Shown piece by piece: positions 26,179 through 35,331 of a DNA stretch of 46,522 nt (positions within the stretch are counted from its first letter, which is position 1; every line of letters starts with the position of its first letter). The position numbers and the translations under genes were made by a program. The notes below the pieces were generated by a model. That model made no database searches and was not told where the DNA came from. It worked only from the letters and a program-made list of their open reading frames with translations. The stretch is from Methylobacterium isbiliense (GTDB lineage: Bacteria > Pseudomonadota > Alphaproteobacteria > Rhizobiales > Beijerinckiaceae): NCBI RefSeq assembly GCF_022179325.1, contig NZ_BPQQ01000101.1:1-46522 (forward strand). The letters are read 5' to 3'.

Positions 26179-26979
26179 GTGAAGCGTGTCGCCGCCCCGG
26201 ACCCGGGAGCCTCGCATCCGAGGCTCTCCCTGATGGACGAGTGGCGCCGCCGGCCCGGCGACGGCCTCGTCTACTGGCCGGCCCTCGGCGGGCGCTCGCT
26301 GGCGGTGTTCGGCGACATCCACGGCCGCGACGACCTCCTGGCCGACGCGCAGGCGCGCCTCGACGCCGTGGCGGGCGCCCGGGGCCTGCGCCCGCTGGAG
26401 ATCTATCTCGGAGACTACGTCGACCGCGGCCCGGACAGCCCGGCGGTGCTCGATCGATTGATCGCCCGCGGGCGGGAGCGGGAGACGGTCTGCCTGCGCG
26501 GCAACCACGAGGCGCTGCTGCTCGGTGCCCTCGACGACCGCGCGGTGCTGCGCTCCTGGCTCGGCTGGGGCGGCGACGCCACCCTGCGCGCCTACGGCTG
26601 CCCGCTGCCGCGCAACCAGGAGCCCGCGGCGGCGGACCTCGCCGCGCTGCAGCAGCACCTGCGCCGGGCGCTGCCGGCGCACCACCGCGCCTTCCTGGCT
26701 GGCCTGCCGGTCGCCTACACGATCGGGGCGCTGCTGTTCGTCCATGCGGGCATCCGTCCCGGCCGCCTGATCGAGCGGCAGGACGAGGCGGACCTGCTCT
26801 GGATCCGCGAGCCGTTCCTGTCGTCCACGCGCGATCATGGCCTCCTCGTGGTGCACGGGCACACGCCGGTGGCCGCGCCCGATTTCCGCTTCAACCGCAT
26901 CAATCTCGACACCGGCGCGGTCTATACCGGCGTCCTCACCTGTCTCCTGGTCTCGGACCGGTCGATCGAGGTGCTGTAG
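26179..26979 (+). CDS. PPP-type metallophosphoesterase (266 aa)
   Basis: All PPP-family metal-site motifs are in order: VFGDIHGRDDLL, LGDYVDRGPDS, CLRGNHEALLLG, FVHAGIRPG and VVHGHTPV. This is the signature of bacterial PrpA/lambda-type Ser/Thr phosphatases; ApaH-type enzymes are also possible. The protein is cytosolic. The GTG start at 26179 has GGGAG upstream; ATG 26233 (MDEWRRRPGDG) is an alternative that would leave the domain intact. It converges with the GT4 gene, with only 12 bases between them. No low-molecular-weight tyrosine phosphatase occurs in the window, so this may be the dephosphorylating partner of the tyrosine kinase at 35332. That role is inferred. Confidence 0.88.
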   Translation: MKRVAAPDPGASHPRLSLMDEWRRRPGDGLVYWPALGGRSLAVFGDIHGRDDLLADAQARLDAVAGARGLRPLEIYLGDYVDRGPDSPAVLDRLIARGRERETVCLRGNHEALLLGALDDRAVLRSWLGWGGDATLRAYGCPLPRNQEPAAADLAALQQHLRRALPAHHRAFLAGLPVAYTIGALLFVHAGIRPGRLIERQDEADLLWIREPFLSSTRDHGLLVVHGHTPVAAPDFRFNRINLDTGAVYTGVLTCLLVSDRSIEVL

Positions 26980-26991
26980 GCGGCACCGCGC

Positions 26992-28260
26992 TCACCCCTG
27001 ACCATCCGTGCCGCGCGGCAGGGACCGCCCGGGCCGGGCGGGCGAGCAGGCCTCGCTCCAGGCCGCCCGGGGCACGTCCTCGCCGGCGAAGAGCTGGGCG
27101 TAGGCGGCCAGCAGCTTGGGCTCCTCGTAGGTCCAGGCCAGCTCCTCGCGCACGCGCCGCCGCCCGAACGCGCCCATCTCGGCCCGCCGGGCCGGATCGG
27201 CGAGGAGGTCGAGGATCTTGTCGCCGAAATCCGCCGGTTCGGTGTTGCGGGCGTAGAGCGAGGCGGCCCCGGCCGAGACGCGGCCCTCCGTGAGGTCGAA
27301 CTGCACGATCGGCTTGGCGAGCGCCATGTACTCCATGATCTTGTTCATGGTGGACTTGTCGTTCATGGCGTTCGGCCGGTCCGGGTTGACGCAGACATCC
27401 GCCGTCGAGAGCGCGCTGAACAGCACCTCGTCCGTCACCCGGCCGGTGAAGGTGACGTAGTCCGACAGGCCCATCCCGGCGCAGGCGCGCTCCATCTCGG
27501 CGAGCGCCGGCCCGCCGCCGACGATCACGAACTGCACGTCGGTGCGCCCGCGCTCGACTACGACGTGGCGCGCCGCTTCGAGCAGCAGGTCGATGCCCTC
27601 CTGCTGCCCGATCACCCCGACATAGCCGACGAGGTGAGCGCGCCCGTTGCGCCAGTGCGGGTCGGGCGGCAACTCGCGGATGCGCGCCAGGCTCGGACCC
27701 GAGCGCACCACGTGCACGCGCGCCGGGTCCATGCCGCCGCGGGTGATGGCGATCTCCCGGTAGGAGCCGTTCGTGGCAATCGACACGTCGGCGGTCCGGA
27801 AGGTCAGGCGCTCGAGCAGCAGCATCAGCCGCCAGCCCCAGTCCCGGCGCCCGAACTTCGCCTCGTAGAGTTCCGGGTTGATGTCGTGGTGGTCGAACAC
27901 GAACTTCTTGCCGAACAGCTTGAAGAAGCCGCCGACGAGGAAGATCAGGTCGGGCGGGTTGCAGGCGTGGATGGCATCGAAGCCGCGCTCGCGCAGCACC
28001 CGGAGGGCGAGCCGGAACTCCCAGAACAGGGCGGCGGAGTACTCGGCGAGGTAGCCGAGCGCGCCGTGCCCCTCGACCGGCAGCGGATGCCGGTAGATAT
28101 GGACCCCCTCGATGACCTCGTGGCGCGCCTGCGCGTCGCGGCCGGTGGGGCAGATGACCGAGACCTCGTAGCCGGCCCGGCGCAAGGCGGTCGCCTCCGA
28201 CCACACCCGCCGGTCGAAGGGGACCGGCAGGTTCTCGACGATGATCAGGATCCTGCGCAT
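26992..28260 (-). CDS. Glycosyltransferase family 4 (422 aa)
   Basis: This is a GT-B fold retaining glycosyltransferase. The N-terminal acceptor half starts ILIIVENLPVPFDRRVWSEA, a form common in exopolysaccharide GT4 enzymes, and contains FDHHDINPELYEAKFG. The C-terminal nucleotide-sugar half has GYVGVIGQQEGIDLLLEAA, FVIVGGGPALAEMERA and NKIMEYMALAKPIVQFDLTE, where the conserved Glu contacts the donor. It is cytosolic or membrane-associated. The gene starts four bases after the algD stop, so algD and this gene are co-transcribed. It may use a sugar nucleotide related to the AlgD product, but this is not proven. Confidence 0.92.
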   Translation of the reverse strand: MRRILIIVENLPVPFDRRVWSEATALRRAGYEVSVICPTGRDAQARHEVIEGVHIYRHPLPVEGHGALGYLAEYSAALFWEFRLALRVLRERGFDAIHACNPPDLIFLVGGFFKLFGKKFVFDHHDINPELYEAKFGRRDWGWRLMLLLERLTFRTADVSIATNGSYREIAITRGGMDPARVHVVRSGPSLARIRELPPDPHWRNGRAHLVGYVGVIGQQEGIDLLLEAARHVVVERGRTDVQFVIVGGGPALAEMERACAGMGLSDYVTFTGRVTDEVLFSALSTADVCVNPDRPNAMNDKSTMNKIMEYMALAKPIVQFDLTEGRVSAGAASLYARNTEPADFGDKILDLLADPARRAEMGAFGRRRVREELAWTYEEPKLLAAYAQLFAGEDVPRAAWSEACSPARPGRSLPRGTDGQG

Positions 28261-28264
28261 CGGC

Positions 28265-29578
28265 CTACCACAGGAAGCCGTCGTAACGGTCCTCCAGCGC
28301 CTCGGCCTCGGGCAGGCGCGCGAAGTCGAGGATGCGCTGGTCGGGACCGAGGAGGTCGGCCACCGCGCGGTACTCGGGCGACTTCGCGGTCACCACCACC
28401 GCCTCGGCATCCGCCACCGCCTCCTCGATCGAGCCGACCATCAGATCGGCGATGTGCGGGATCACCCCGTACAGGTAGTTGCGGTTGGCCCCCGTGAGCC
28501 GGGCGAGTTCGACGTTCCGGTCGAAGATCCGGACCTGACACCCCTTGCCGATCAGCCGCTCGATGATCTCGAGATAGGGGCTCTCGCGCAGATCGTCGGT
28601 GCCGGCCTTGAAGCTGAAGCCCAGGAAGGCGACGCGCTTGGCGCCGGTCTCCAGGATCCACTCGGTGCCACGCTCGATCTGCTGGCGGTTGCTGCGGCCG
28701 ATATTGGCGATCACCGGCAGATCGAGGTCGTGCGAAAGCGCGTGGTGGGCGAGCGCGCGGGTGTCCTTGGGCAGGCACGAGCCGCCGAAGGCGAAGCCCG
28801 GCTTGAGATAGGCCTTCGAGATGTTGAGCTTCTCGTCGGCGCAGAACATCTCCATCAGGGCGTGGCTGTCGATGCCGGTCTGCTTGCAGATCGCCCCGAT
28901 CTCGTTGCCGAACGTCACCTTCAGCGCGTGCCAGACGTTGTCGGCGTACTTCGCCATCTCGGCGATTTCGAGCGAGGTGCGGAAGGTCGGGCCGGGCAGC
29001 CCGTCGTAGAGCCCGACGAGCCGCTCGGCGGTCTCGGGGTCGATCTCGCCGATCACCGTCTTGGGCGGATCGTAGAAATCCGCGATCGCGGTGCCCTCGC
29101 GCATGAATTCGGGATTGCTCGCCAGGCCGAACCGCTCACCGACCTGCCCGCCGATCTCCTGTTCCAGGATCGGCAGGACCCGTCCGCGCACGGTGCCCGG
29201 CAGGACGGTCGAGCGCACCACGATCGAGTGGTAGGCGTTCTTGCCCGCGATCGCCTTGCCGATCTGGCGCGCCACCGTCTCGACCGCACTCGTGTCGAGG
29301 GAACCATTCGGGCGGCTCGGCGTTCCGACGCAGATCAGCGACAGGTCGGTGTCGAGGGCGGCCTCCTCGACATCCATCGTCGCGCGCAGGTTTCCGGCCG
29401 CGACGGCATCGGCCACGTATTCGGCCACGTCCTTCTCGACGATCGGCGCTCTGCCGCTCGTCAGCAGGTCGACCTTCGTCTGATTCAGGTCCACGCCGAC
29501 GACGTGATGGCCCATATGCGCCAAGCAGGCCGAGCATACGGTGCCGACGTAGCCGAGGCCGAACACACTGACATTCAT
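28265..29578 (-). CDS. algD: GDP-mannose 6-dehydrogenase
   Basis: The enzyme oxidises GDP-mannose with two NAD+ to GDP-mannuronate, the precursor of alginate-like uronic acids. The start MNVSVFGLGYVGTVCSACLA gives the NAD-binding GxGxxG. The catalytic Cys268 lies in GFAFGGSCLPKDTRAL, at the same number as in Pseudomonas AlgD. FKAGTDDLRESPYLEIIERL and RIFDRNVELARLTGANRNYL are much closer to AlgD than to UDP-glucose dehydrogenases. The length of 437 matches. The ATG at 29578 has AGAGGA upstream. No Alg8/Alg44 synthase is present, so the mannuronate probably enters a heteropolysaccharide repeat unit. Confidence 0.93.
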   Translation of the reverse strand: MNVSVFGLGYVGTVCSACLAHMGHHVVGVDLNQTKVDLLTSGRAPIVEKDVAEYVADAVAAGNLRATMDVEEAALDTDLSLICVGTPSRPNGSLDTSAVETVARQIGKAIAGKNAYHSIVVRSTVLPGTVRGRVLPILEQEIGGQVGERFGLASNPEFMREGTAIADFYDPPKTVIGEIDPETAERLVGLYDGLPGPTFRTSLEIAEMAKYADNVWHALKVTFGNEIGAICKQTGIDSHALMEMFCADEKLNISKAYLKPGFAFGGSCLPKDTRALAHHALSHDLDLPVIANIGRSNRQQIERGTEWILETGAKRVAFLGFSFKAGTDDLRESPYLEIIERLIGKGCQVRIFDRNVELARLTGANRNYLYGVIPHIADLMVGSIEEAVADAEAVVVTAKSPEYRAVADLLGPDQRILDFARLPEAEALEDRYDGFLW

Positions 29579-29934
29579 GCCTTGAATCCTCTTTCCGCGC
29601 AGGAATTGGGATGCGACCGTCGTCGTGGCGCCGGCTAAGCTCTCCGGCGGACACGGCATGATGTGACGTGGACTGGGGCAGTCCGATCGATTGCCGAGCT
29701 TGGCTCTATCGCACCGCAGTAATCGTGCGATCTGGGAGCGGGCCGCGTCAACCCCGAAAAATAAACCAACTTAGACCAAATATGACTAATTATTAGGCAA
29801 AATATGATTAATTTTTAGGCTTCCTAGGGCCGACCCTAGCCGATAACGTCCGGCCTCATCCAGAGCGGTTGTGCAGTGCGGTATGTCGCGGATCCGCGAG
29901 GAAGCCGGGCGGACCAGTAAGCAGGGACTCAGCA
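29579..29934. promoter_or_regulatory. Divergent AT-rich control region of the exopolysaccharide locus
   Basis: The 356-base region separates algD (minus) from the initiating transferase (plus). Bases about 29755-29822 are strikingly AT-rich for this genome. They contain the tandem repeat listed separately, followed by the dyad CTAGGG-CCGA-CCCTAG at 29824-29839. Both flanking operons probably start here. No gene is seen. Confidence 0.65.
29778..29820. repeat. Two 21-bp direct repeats at 22-bp spacing
   Basis: AAATATGACTAATTATTAGGC (21 bases, 29778-29798) is repeated at 29800-29820 with two changes (C to T, A to T). A spacing of two helical turns puts both copies on the same DNA face, which fits cooperative binding of a regulator. 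Confidence 0.75.
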
Positions 29935-31383
29935 ATGGTGGCCTCGTTCGAACCGTACCGCGCCCATGCCCGCCATGCGCCGCAGCCGATCGACAGGCGA
30001 CAGACCCTCACCCTCCCGGTTCCGCTTCTCAGCCTCGCCGCCTGTCTGGCCGACATCCTGGCGATCATGTCGGCCGCCGCCGCCGCCGGCTTCCTCTATC
30101 ATTGGGCCGCGTTCGGCACGCTCGGTCCGGTCGACGGATGCGTCGCGGCGGGCGCCGTGCTCGCCTCCCTGTTCGCGATCCGGATGCACGCCCGGGGGCA
30201 GTACGCCCTGGAGCGGCTGACCGCGCGGGGCCTCGGCGTCGCCGATATCCTCTCGACGTGGTTCATCGCCGCCGCGATCCTGATGGGGCTCGCCTTCCTG
30301 CTGAAGGCCGGCAGCGATGTCTCGCGGGGCTTCTTCGTCACCCTGGTCGCGGCCGGCCCGCTCGCGGTCTGCGCCGGCCGGGCGGGCGTCCGTGCGCTGG
30401 CGCGCCGGGCGGTGCGCGAGCACCGCGTGGTGGAGCGGCGCGTCCTGCTCATCGGCGAGCGCGGGGAGGCGCTGAGCCTCGGCCTGCAGCGGCGCCTGCG
30501 GGATTCGGGCACCCGCATCGTCGACGTGATCGCCTGCGACTTCCCGGGGGGCGACATCGAGGCCTGCGCGGCGGCGGCGATCGGGCGGGCGCGGGCCGAG
30601 CGGGTGGACCAGATCCTGATCTGCCTCAACTGGTCGCGCTTCGGCGAACTCAACGAGGTGCTGGCGCGCCTGCGGGTGCTGCCGCTGCCGGTCCTGCTCG
30701 TGGCCGATCACGGCCTGCGCAGCCTGCTCTCCAACCCGCTCACCCAGATCGGCTCGGTGCCGGCCGTCGAGGTGCAGCGCAGCCCGCTGAGCCTCGGCGA
30801 GCAGGCGGCCAAGCGCCTGTTCGACCTCGCCGTCGCCGCCTGCGCCCTCGTCGCCCTGCTGCCGCTCCTCGCGGCGGTGGCGGTGGCGGTGCGCCTCGAC
30901 AGCCCGGGCCCGGTCCTTTTCCGCCAGACCCGGATCGGCTTCAGCGGCCGGCGCTTCCGGATCTACAAGTTCCGCACGATGACGACGCTCGACGACGGGG
31001 CGGTCGTCCGGCAGGCGCGGCGGGACGACGCCCGCATCACCCGGGTCGGCCGCTTCCTGCGCAGCTCCAGCATCGACGAGCTGCCCCAGCTCCTCAACGT
31101 GATCCGGGGCGACATGTCCCTCGTCGGCCCGCGCCCGCACGCGCTCGCCCATGACGACGAATACACCCGGCTGATCGCGAACTACGCCTTCCGCCACCAC
31201 GTCAAGCCCGGCATCACGGGCCTTGCGCAGGTGAGCGGCTGCCGCGGCGAGACCCCGACCGTCGATCACATGGAGCGGCGCGTGGAGCACGACATCGCCT
31301 ACGTCAACCGCTGGAGCCTCTGGCTCGACCTCAAGCTGATCGTGATGACGGCCGTCCAGGTCCTCAAGCACGACGCCTACTGA
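29935..31383 (+). CDS. Undecaprenyl-phosphate sugar-phosphate transferase (482 aa)
   Basis: This is the initiating enzyme of repeat-unit synthesis. The N-terminal half has four or five membrane helices and a cytosolic Rossmann-like domain (RRVLLIGERGEALSLGLQRR). The C-terminal catalytic domain (from about residue 295) has KRLFDLAVAACALVALLPLL, FRQTRIGFSGRRFRIYKFRT and ELPQLLNVIRGDMSLVGPRP, ending LDLKLIVMTAVQVLKHDAY. This is the polyprenyl phosphate hexose-1-phosphate transferase (WcaJ/GumD/WbaP) layout. It usually moves glucose-1-P or galactose-1-P from UDP-sugar to undecaprenyl phosphate. The ATG at 29935 follows AGGGA. It is the first gene of the plus-strand operon. Confidence 0.93.
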   Translation: MVASFEPYRAHARHAPQPIDRRQTLTLPVPLLSLAACLADILAIMSAAAAAGFLYHWAAFGTLGPVDGCVAAGAVLASLFAIRMHARGQYALERLTARGLGVADILSTWFIAAAILMGLAFLLKAGSDVSRGFFVTLVAAGPLAVCAGRAGVRALARRAVREHRVVERRVLLIGERGEALSLGLQRRLRDSGTRIVDVIACDFPGGDIEACAAAAIGRARAERVDQILICLNWSRFGELNEVLARLRVLPLPVLLVADHGLRSLLSNPLTQIGSVPAVEVQRSPLSLGEQAAKRLFDLAVAACALVALLPLLAAVAVAVRLDSPGPVLFRQTRIGFSGRRFRIYKFRTMTTLDDGAVVRQARRDDARITRVGRFLRSSSIDELPQLLNVIRGDMSLVGPRPHALAHDDEYTRLIANYAFRHHVKPGITGLAQVSGCRGETPTVDHMERRVEHDIAYVNRWSLWLDLKLIVMTAVQVLKHDAY

Positions 31384-31489
31384 GTGCCACGCCGCGTCGG
31401 CGGCCTGTCGAGAACCCCAGAGCCGGTCGGGCGCGCGGCCACCCGCCGCCCGGACCCTCGTCCCGTTCGCCCGTCCGATTGAGGTGAGA

Positions 31490-32944
31490 ATGACCCCGAC
31501 GGCTGCGGCCCTGACCACCCTGAGCCCGGCGGGCCTGCCCACGGCGCGCCGCTCCGCCCGGCTGCGCGCCGCGGCGCCCGCGGGGTACCGGCCCGAGCCG
31601 CGCGCCGCGCTGGTCTGTGCCGCCATCCTGCTCGGCGGCCTGCTCTTCCCGAGCGAGGCGGCGATCAAGGCCGGGATCGTGCTCACCAGCCTGCGCATCG
31701 CGCTGCTCGTGCTCCTGCCCTGGAGCCTCATGGTGCTGGGGCGCAAGCTCACCCGCGGCGGCTACGTGCCGGTGATGTCCGACGTGGTCGTGCTCCTCCT
31801 CGTCCTGTGGATGGAGCTGGCGCTCGTGGTCACCCAGGGCCCGGCCGCGGTGGCGAGCGCCAGCGGGCTGCGCCCGGTGGAGTTCCTGAGCGCCTACCTC
31901 GCCGGCCGCTGCCTGTTCGGCACCCGCGCGGGGCTGGAGCCCTTCGCGCGCGTCCTCCTGGTGGTGGCCGGCATCCTGCTCCTCATGGCGATGATCGACC
32001 TCGCCTCGGGGGAGAACATCTTCGCACGCATCGCCCGTCAGGTCTTCGGCGTCGACCGGGGTGCCCTCTACATGACGCAGTACCGCTTCGGGCTGCCGCG
32101 GGCGCGGGCGTCGTTCGAGCACGCCATCCTGTTCGGCACCTTCTTCGCGACCTGCGCGACGCTGCTCTACCACCTCCTCGACAGCCCGACCCTGAAGGCG
32201 GCGGCCGTCGCCCTCTGCCTCGCCGGCGCCCTCTCGGCCCTGTCTTCGGCGCCGCTCCTCGCCTTCATGCTGTTCGTCGGCTTCGTCACCTACGACCGGC
32301 TGCTCTGCCACGCGACCTGGCGCTGGACGGCCTTCGTCGGCGTGCTGCTGTACGGGCTCGCGATGCTGCTGCTGCTGGTCGACGATCCGCTGCGCACGCT
32401 CATCGACCTGTTCACCCTCGACCCCCAGACGGGCGTCTATCGCTTCCTGATCTGGGAATGGGTCGCCTACAACCTGCAGGCTTCGCCGTTCTTCGGCATC
32501 GGCACCCGCGACTGGGTGCGGCTGTCCACCATGGTGTCGAGCGTCGACGCCCTCTGGCTCGCCCAGGCGCTCAATGCGGGCTATGTCGGCACGGCGCTGC
32601 TCGCGCTCTCGGTGCCGAGCGCCTTCTTCGTCTGGACCCCGCGCGCCACGCCGCGCCGCGACGATCCCTGGCACGCGCAGGCCCGCAAGGCCCTGACCAT
32701 CGCGCTGGTGCAGCTCTGCTTCATCTCCTTCACGGTGTTCTTCTGGGGCACCGCCTGGGCGTGGTTCGCGCTCCTGATCGGCATCCGCGCCGGTCTCTCG
32801 GAGGCGCGCTACCTCGGCCCGGCCGCGCGCGGCGAGGACGGCGCGGGCGGCCTCGCCGCCCGGCTCCCCGCGCGCCTCGCCCGCCCGGCCGGCGCCGCGC
32901 TGCGCCGGCCCCTCGCCGAGGAGGTGCGTCGCGCCGATGCTTGA
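31490..32944 (+). CDS. Wzy-type polymerase / O-antigen ligase-like membrane protein (484 aa)
   Basis: About ten to twelve hydrophobic segments are seen after a basic 35-residue N-terminus. A long periplasmic loop sits in the C-terminal half (IWEWVAYNLQASPFFGIGTR, then DWVRLSTMVSSVDALWLAQA), which matches the Wzy_C/WaaL fold where the conserved Arg and His act on lipid-linked repeats. Sequence conservation is low in this family, so the call rests on topology, the GIGTRDW motif and position. The ATG at 31490 follows GAGGTGAGA; the upstream GTG at 31484 is less likely. It overlaps the next gene by eight bases. Confidence 0.8.
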   Translation: MTPTAAALTTLSPAGLPTARRSARLRAAAPAGYRPEPRAALVCAAILLGGLLFPSEAAIKAGIVLTSLRIALLVLLPWSLMVLGRKLTRGGYVPVMSDVVVLLLVLWMELALVVTQGPAAVASASGLRPVEFLSAYLAGRCLFGTRAGLEPFARVLLVVAGILLLMAMIDLASGENIFARIARQVFGVDRGALYMTQYRFGLPRARASFEHAILFGTFFATCATLLYHLLDSPTLKAAAVALCLAGALSALSSAPLLAFMLFVGFVTYDRLLCHATWRWTAFVGVLLYGLAMLLLLVDDPLRTLIDLFTLDPQTGVYRFLIWEWVAYNLQASPFFGIGTRDWVRLSTMVSSVDALWLAQALNAGYVGTALLALSVPSAFFVWTPRATPRRDDPWHAQARKALTIALVQLCFISFTVFFWGTAWAWFALLIGIRAGLSEARYLGPAARGEDGAGGLAARLPARLARPAGAALRRPLAEEVRRADA

Positions 32945-35228
32945 CCGATCCGCCTCCGGAGCGCGCCCCGCGGCGCCCGCGTCCACCAAGCCGACGATCC
33001 GCCGCCGGATCAGCGATCCCGGGGACGTCTCCTACCTGATCTCGGTCGCAAGACGGCGCTGGCGGATCATCGCCGGCCTCGCGCTGGCCGGCCTCGCGCT
33101 CGGCGGCGCCTACCTCGCCGCGGCGACGCCCCAGTACCTCGCGACCGCCCGCATCCTGGTGGATTTCCGCCGCCTCGCCGACATCGGCCAGGACCAGCTC
33201 GCGATCAACAACAAGGTCAACGACTCGGCGGTCGACAGCCAGGCGACGATCATGACCTCCGACGGCGTGGTCGGGACCGTGGTCCGCGACCTCGGCCTCG
33301 ACCGGGATCCCGAATTCGTCGAGGCCTCCTCCGGCGTCTCGCGCCTGCTCGCCCTGGCGGGCCTCGCCGAGGCGGCGCCCGAGACCGACGAGGCGCGCCG
33401 GCGCGTGGCGATCGAGGCGATGGGCAAGCGCCTGCGCGCGGTGCGCGTCGGCGTCTCCTACGTGATCGAGGTGCGCGCCCTGACGCGGGACGCCGCCAAG
33501 TCCGCCCGGATCGCCAACGGCATCGCCCGCGCCTACATCGACGACCAGCTCGCCGCCAAGCAGGAGACGGCGGGCAGCGCCAACGACTGGTACCGGCGGC
33601 GCGTCGCCGATCTCCAGGCCCAGGCCGGCGAGGCCGAGAAGGCCGCGGTGGAGTATCGCGCTCGCAACGAGATCATGCTGGTCGACGGCAAGTTCGTGGA
33701 CGAGCAGCAGCTCGGCGAGCTCAGTACCCGCCTGATCACCGCCCGCAGCGACCGCGCCCAGGCCGAAGCCAAGCTGGAGCAGATCGAGGCGATCCTGCGC
33801 AACGGCGCGCAGGGGGCGGTGGCGGACGAGTTCCGCAACACCGTCATCGTGGCGCTGCGCCAGAAGCGGGCGCAGGTGAGCCAGCGCATCGCCGAGAACA
33901 CCGACCGCTACGGCCCGACGCACGAATCCGTCGAGCGCGCCCGCGCGGAGCTGCGCGAGGTGCAGAACTCCATCGCCGAGGAGTTCCGGCGCCTCGCGGC
34001 GGGTACCCGCAGCGACGCGGCCGTGGCCAAGCTCAACGAGGAGGCGATCAGCCGCGGCCTCGAGGACCTCGCCGCCCGCTCGGGCCGCGCCCAGGCGATC
34101 CGGGTCGAACTCGCCCAGCTCCAGAGCAAGGCCGACACCTACAAGGCGATGCGCGACGCCTTCATGTTCCGCTTCACCGAGGCCGCGCAGGAACAGACCT
34201 ACCCGGTCACCGAGGCGCGCGTGGTGAGCGAGGCCTCCGCGCCCCTGCGTCCGGCCTCCCCCGACCCGTTCCGCTCGCTGGTGGGCGGCCTCGCGGCCGG
34301 CCTCGGCCTCGGCTGCGTGGTGGCGCTCGCCCGCGAGATCACCTCTCGCCGCGTGCGCGACCGGGAGCAGCTGGAGGCGGCGGTGCGCGCGCCCTGCGTG
34401 GCGGTGGTGGGCGAGATGCCGGCCCTCGCCCGCTCCGGCGGGCGGGCCGTGCCGGGGGGCCGGCCGCTCGAATTCGCCGCGCGCGATCCCCTGGGCGCCT
34501 TCGCGGAGGCCCTGCGCGGGGTGCGGCTCGCCGCCGACGTGCAGCGCCCCCCGGAGCCCGGCCGCAACGGCATCGTGCTCGGCGTGATCGCGGCCCTGCC
34601 CGGCGAGGGCGCCACCACGGTGGCCTCGAACCTCGCCTCCGTGATGGCGGCGGCGGGCAGCCCGACGCTCCTCGTCGACCTCGATCTGCGCCGCCGCCGC
34701 CTCAGCGCGCTCGTGCGGCAGGACGCGGGCGGAACGGAGGCTGCGGGCCAAGAGGGCGGCCAAGGGGCCGGCCACGGCCTGCAGGAGGTGCTCGACGGCA
34801 CGGCGCCGCTGCGCGAGGTGATCGACCGCCGGGAGGCGACCGGGCTGCACGTCCTGCCGTCGAGCGCGGTGCGCGACCGCCTGCATCCCGCCGAGCGCAT
34901 GACCTCGCCCGCCCTGGAGACCCTGCTCGATGCCGGGCGCAAGGGCTACCGCTACGTGGTCCTCGACCTGCCGCCGATGCTGCCGGTCGCCGATGCCCGG
35001 GCGCTCGCGCCCCACGTCGATGCCTTCGTCCTCGTCACGCGCTGGAATCACACCACCCTGGAAGATCTCCAGAACGCCATGGCGCTGAACCCCGGGATCG
35101 CCGGCAAGCTCGTCGGCGTCGTTCTCAACCGGGCCGACCCGGTGATGCTCCAGCGCGCGGACGACCTCGTGCTGATCCGCAGCCTCGCCTACCTCGACGA
35201 GACGGCCCTCCGCCAGGAGGCCGCGTGA
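32937..35228 (+). CDS. Wzz/BY-kinase-like protein with degenerate Walker A (763 aa)
   Basis: This is a fused polysaccharide co-polymerase. A Wzz domain with a first membrane helix near residues 44-62 is followed by a long periplasmic coiled coil (about 200-420) and a second helix near 440-462. A cytosolic MinD/BY-kinase-like domain then runs from about 545. The P-loop reads LPGEGATT, with Ala559 where the essential Lys stands in active kinases. Walker A' is LLVDLDLRRRR and Walker B is YVVLDLPPMLPVAD. The C-terminus has only one Tyr (SLAYLDETALRQ) and no Tyr cluster. It therefore looks like a pseudokinase regulating chain length, perhaps by pairing with the intact paralogue that follows. Confidence 0.9.
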   Translation: MLDRSASGARPAAPASTKPTIRRRISDPGDVSYLISVARRRWRIIAGLALAGLALGGAYLAAATPQYLATARILVDFRRLADIGQDQLAINNKVNDSAVDSQATIMTSDGVVGTVVRDLGLDRDPEFVEASSGVSRLLALAGLAEAAPETDEARRRVAIEAMGKRLRAVRVGVSYVIEVRALTRDAAKSARIANGIARAYIDDQLAAKQETAGSANDWYRRRVADLQAQAGEAEKAAVEYRARNEIMLVDGKFVDEQQLGELSTRLITARSDRAQAEAKLEQIEAILRNGAQGAVADEFRNTVIVALRQKRAQVSQRIAENTDRYGPTHESVERARAELREVQNSIAEEFRRLAAGTRSDAAVAKLNEEAISRGLEDLAARSGRAQAIRVELAQLQSKADTYKAMRDAFMFRFTEAAQEQTYPVTEARVVSEASAPLRPASPDPFRSLVGGLAAGLGLGCVVALAREITSRRVRDREQLEAAVRAPCVAVVGEMPALARSGGRAVPGGRPLEFAARDPLGAFAEALRGVRLAADVQRPPEPGRNGIVLGVIAALPGEGATTVASNLASVMAAAGSPTLLVDLDLRRRRLSALVRQDAGGTEAAGQEGGQGAGHGLQEVLDGTAPLREVIDRREATGLHVLPSSAVRDRLHPAERMTSPALETLLDAGRKGYRYVVLDLPPMLPVADARALAPHVDAFVLVTRWNHTTLEDLQNAMALNPGIAGKLVGVVLNRADPVMLQRADDLVLIRSLAYLDETALRQEAA

Positions 35229-35331
35229 TGCTCCCCTCCCGCCCCGATCGCGATCGCCCCCGCGGGCGGTCGGTGACCCCGACCGTCCCGGCACCTGCCC
35301 GGTGCGCCGCATCCCGTGGAGCCGTGCCCGC

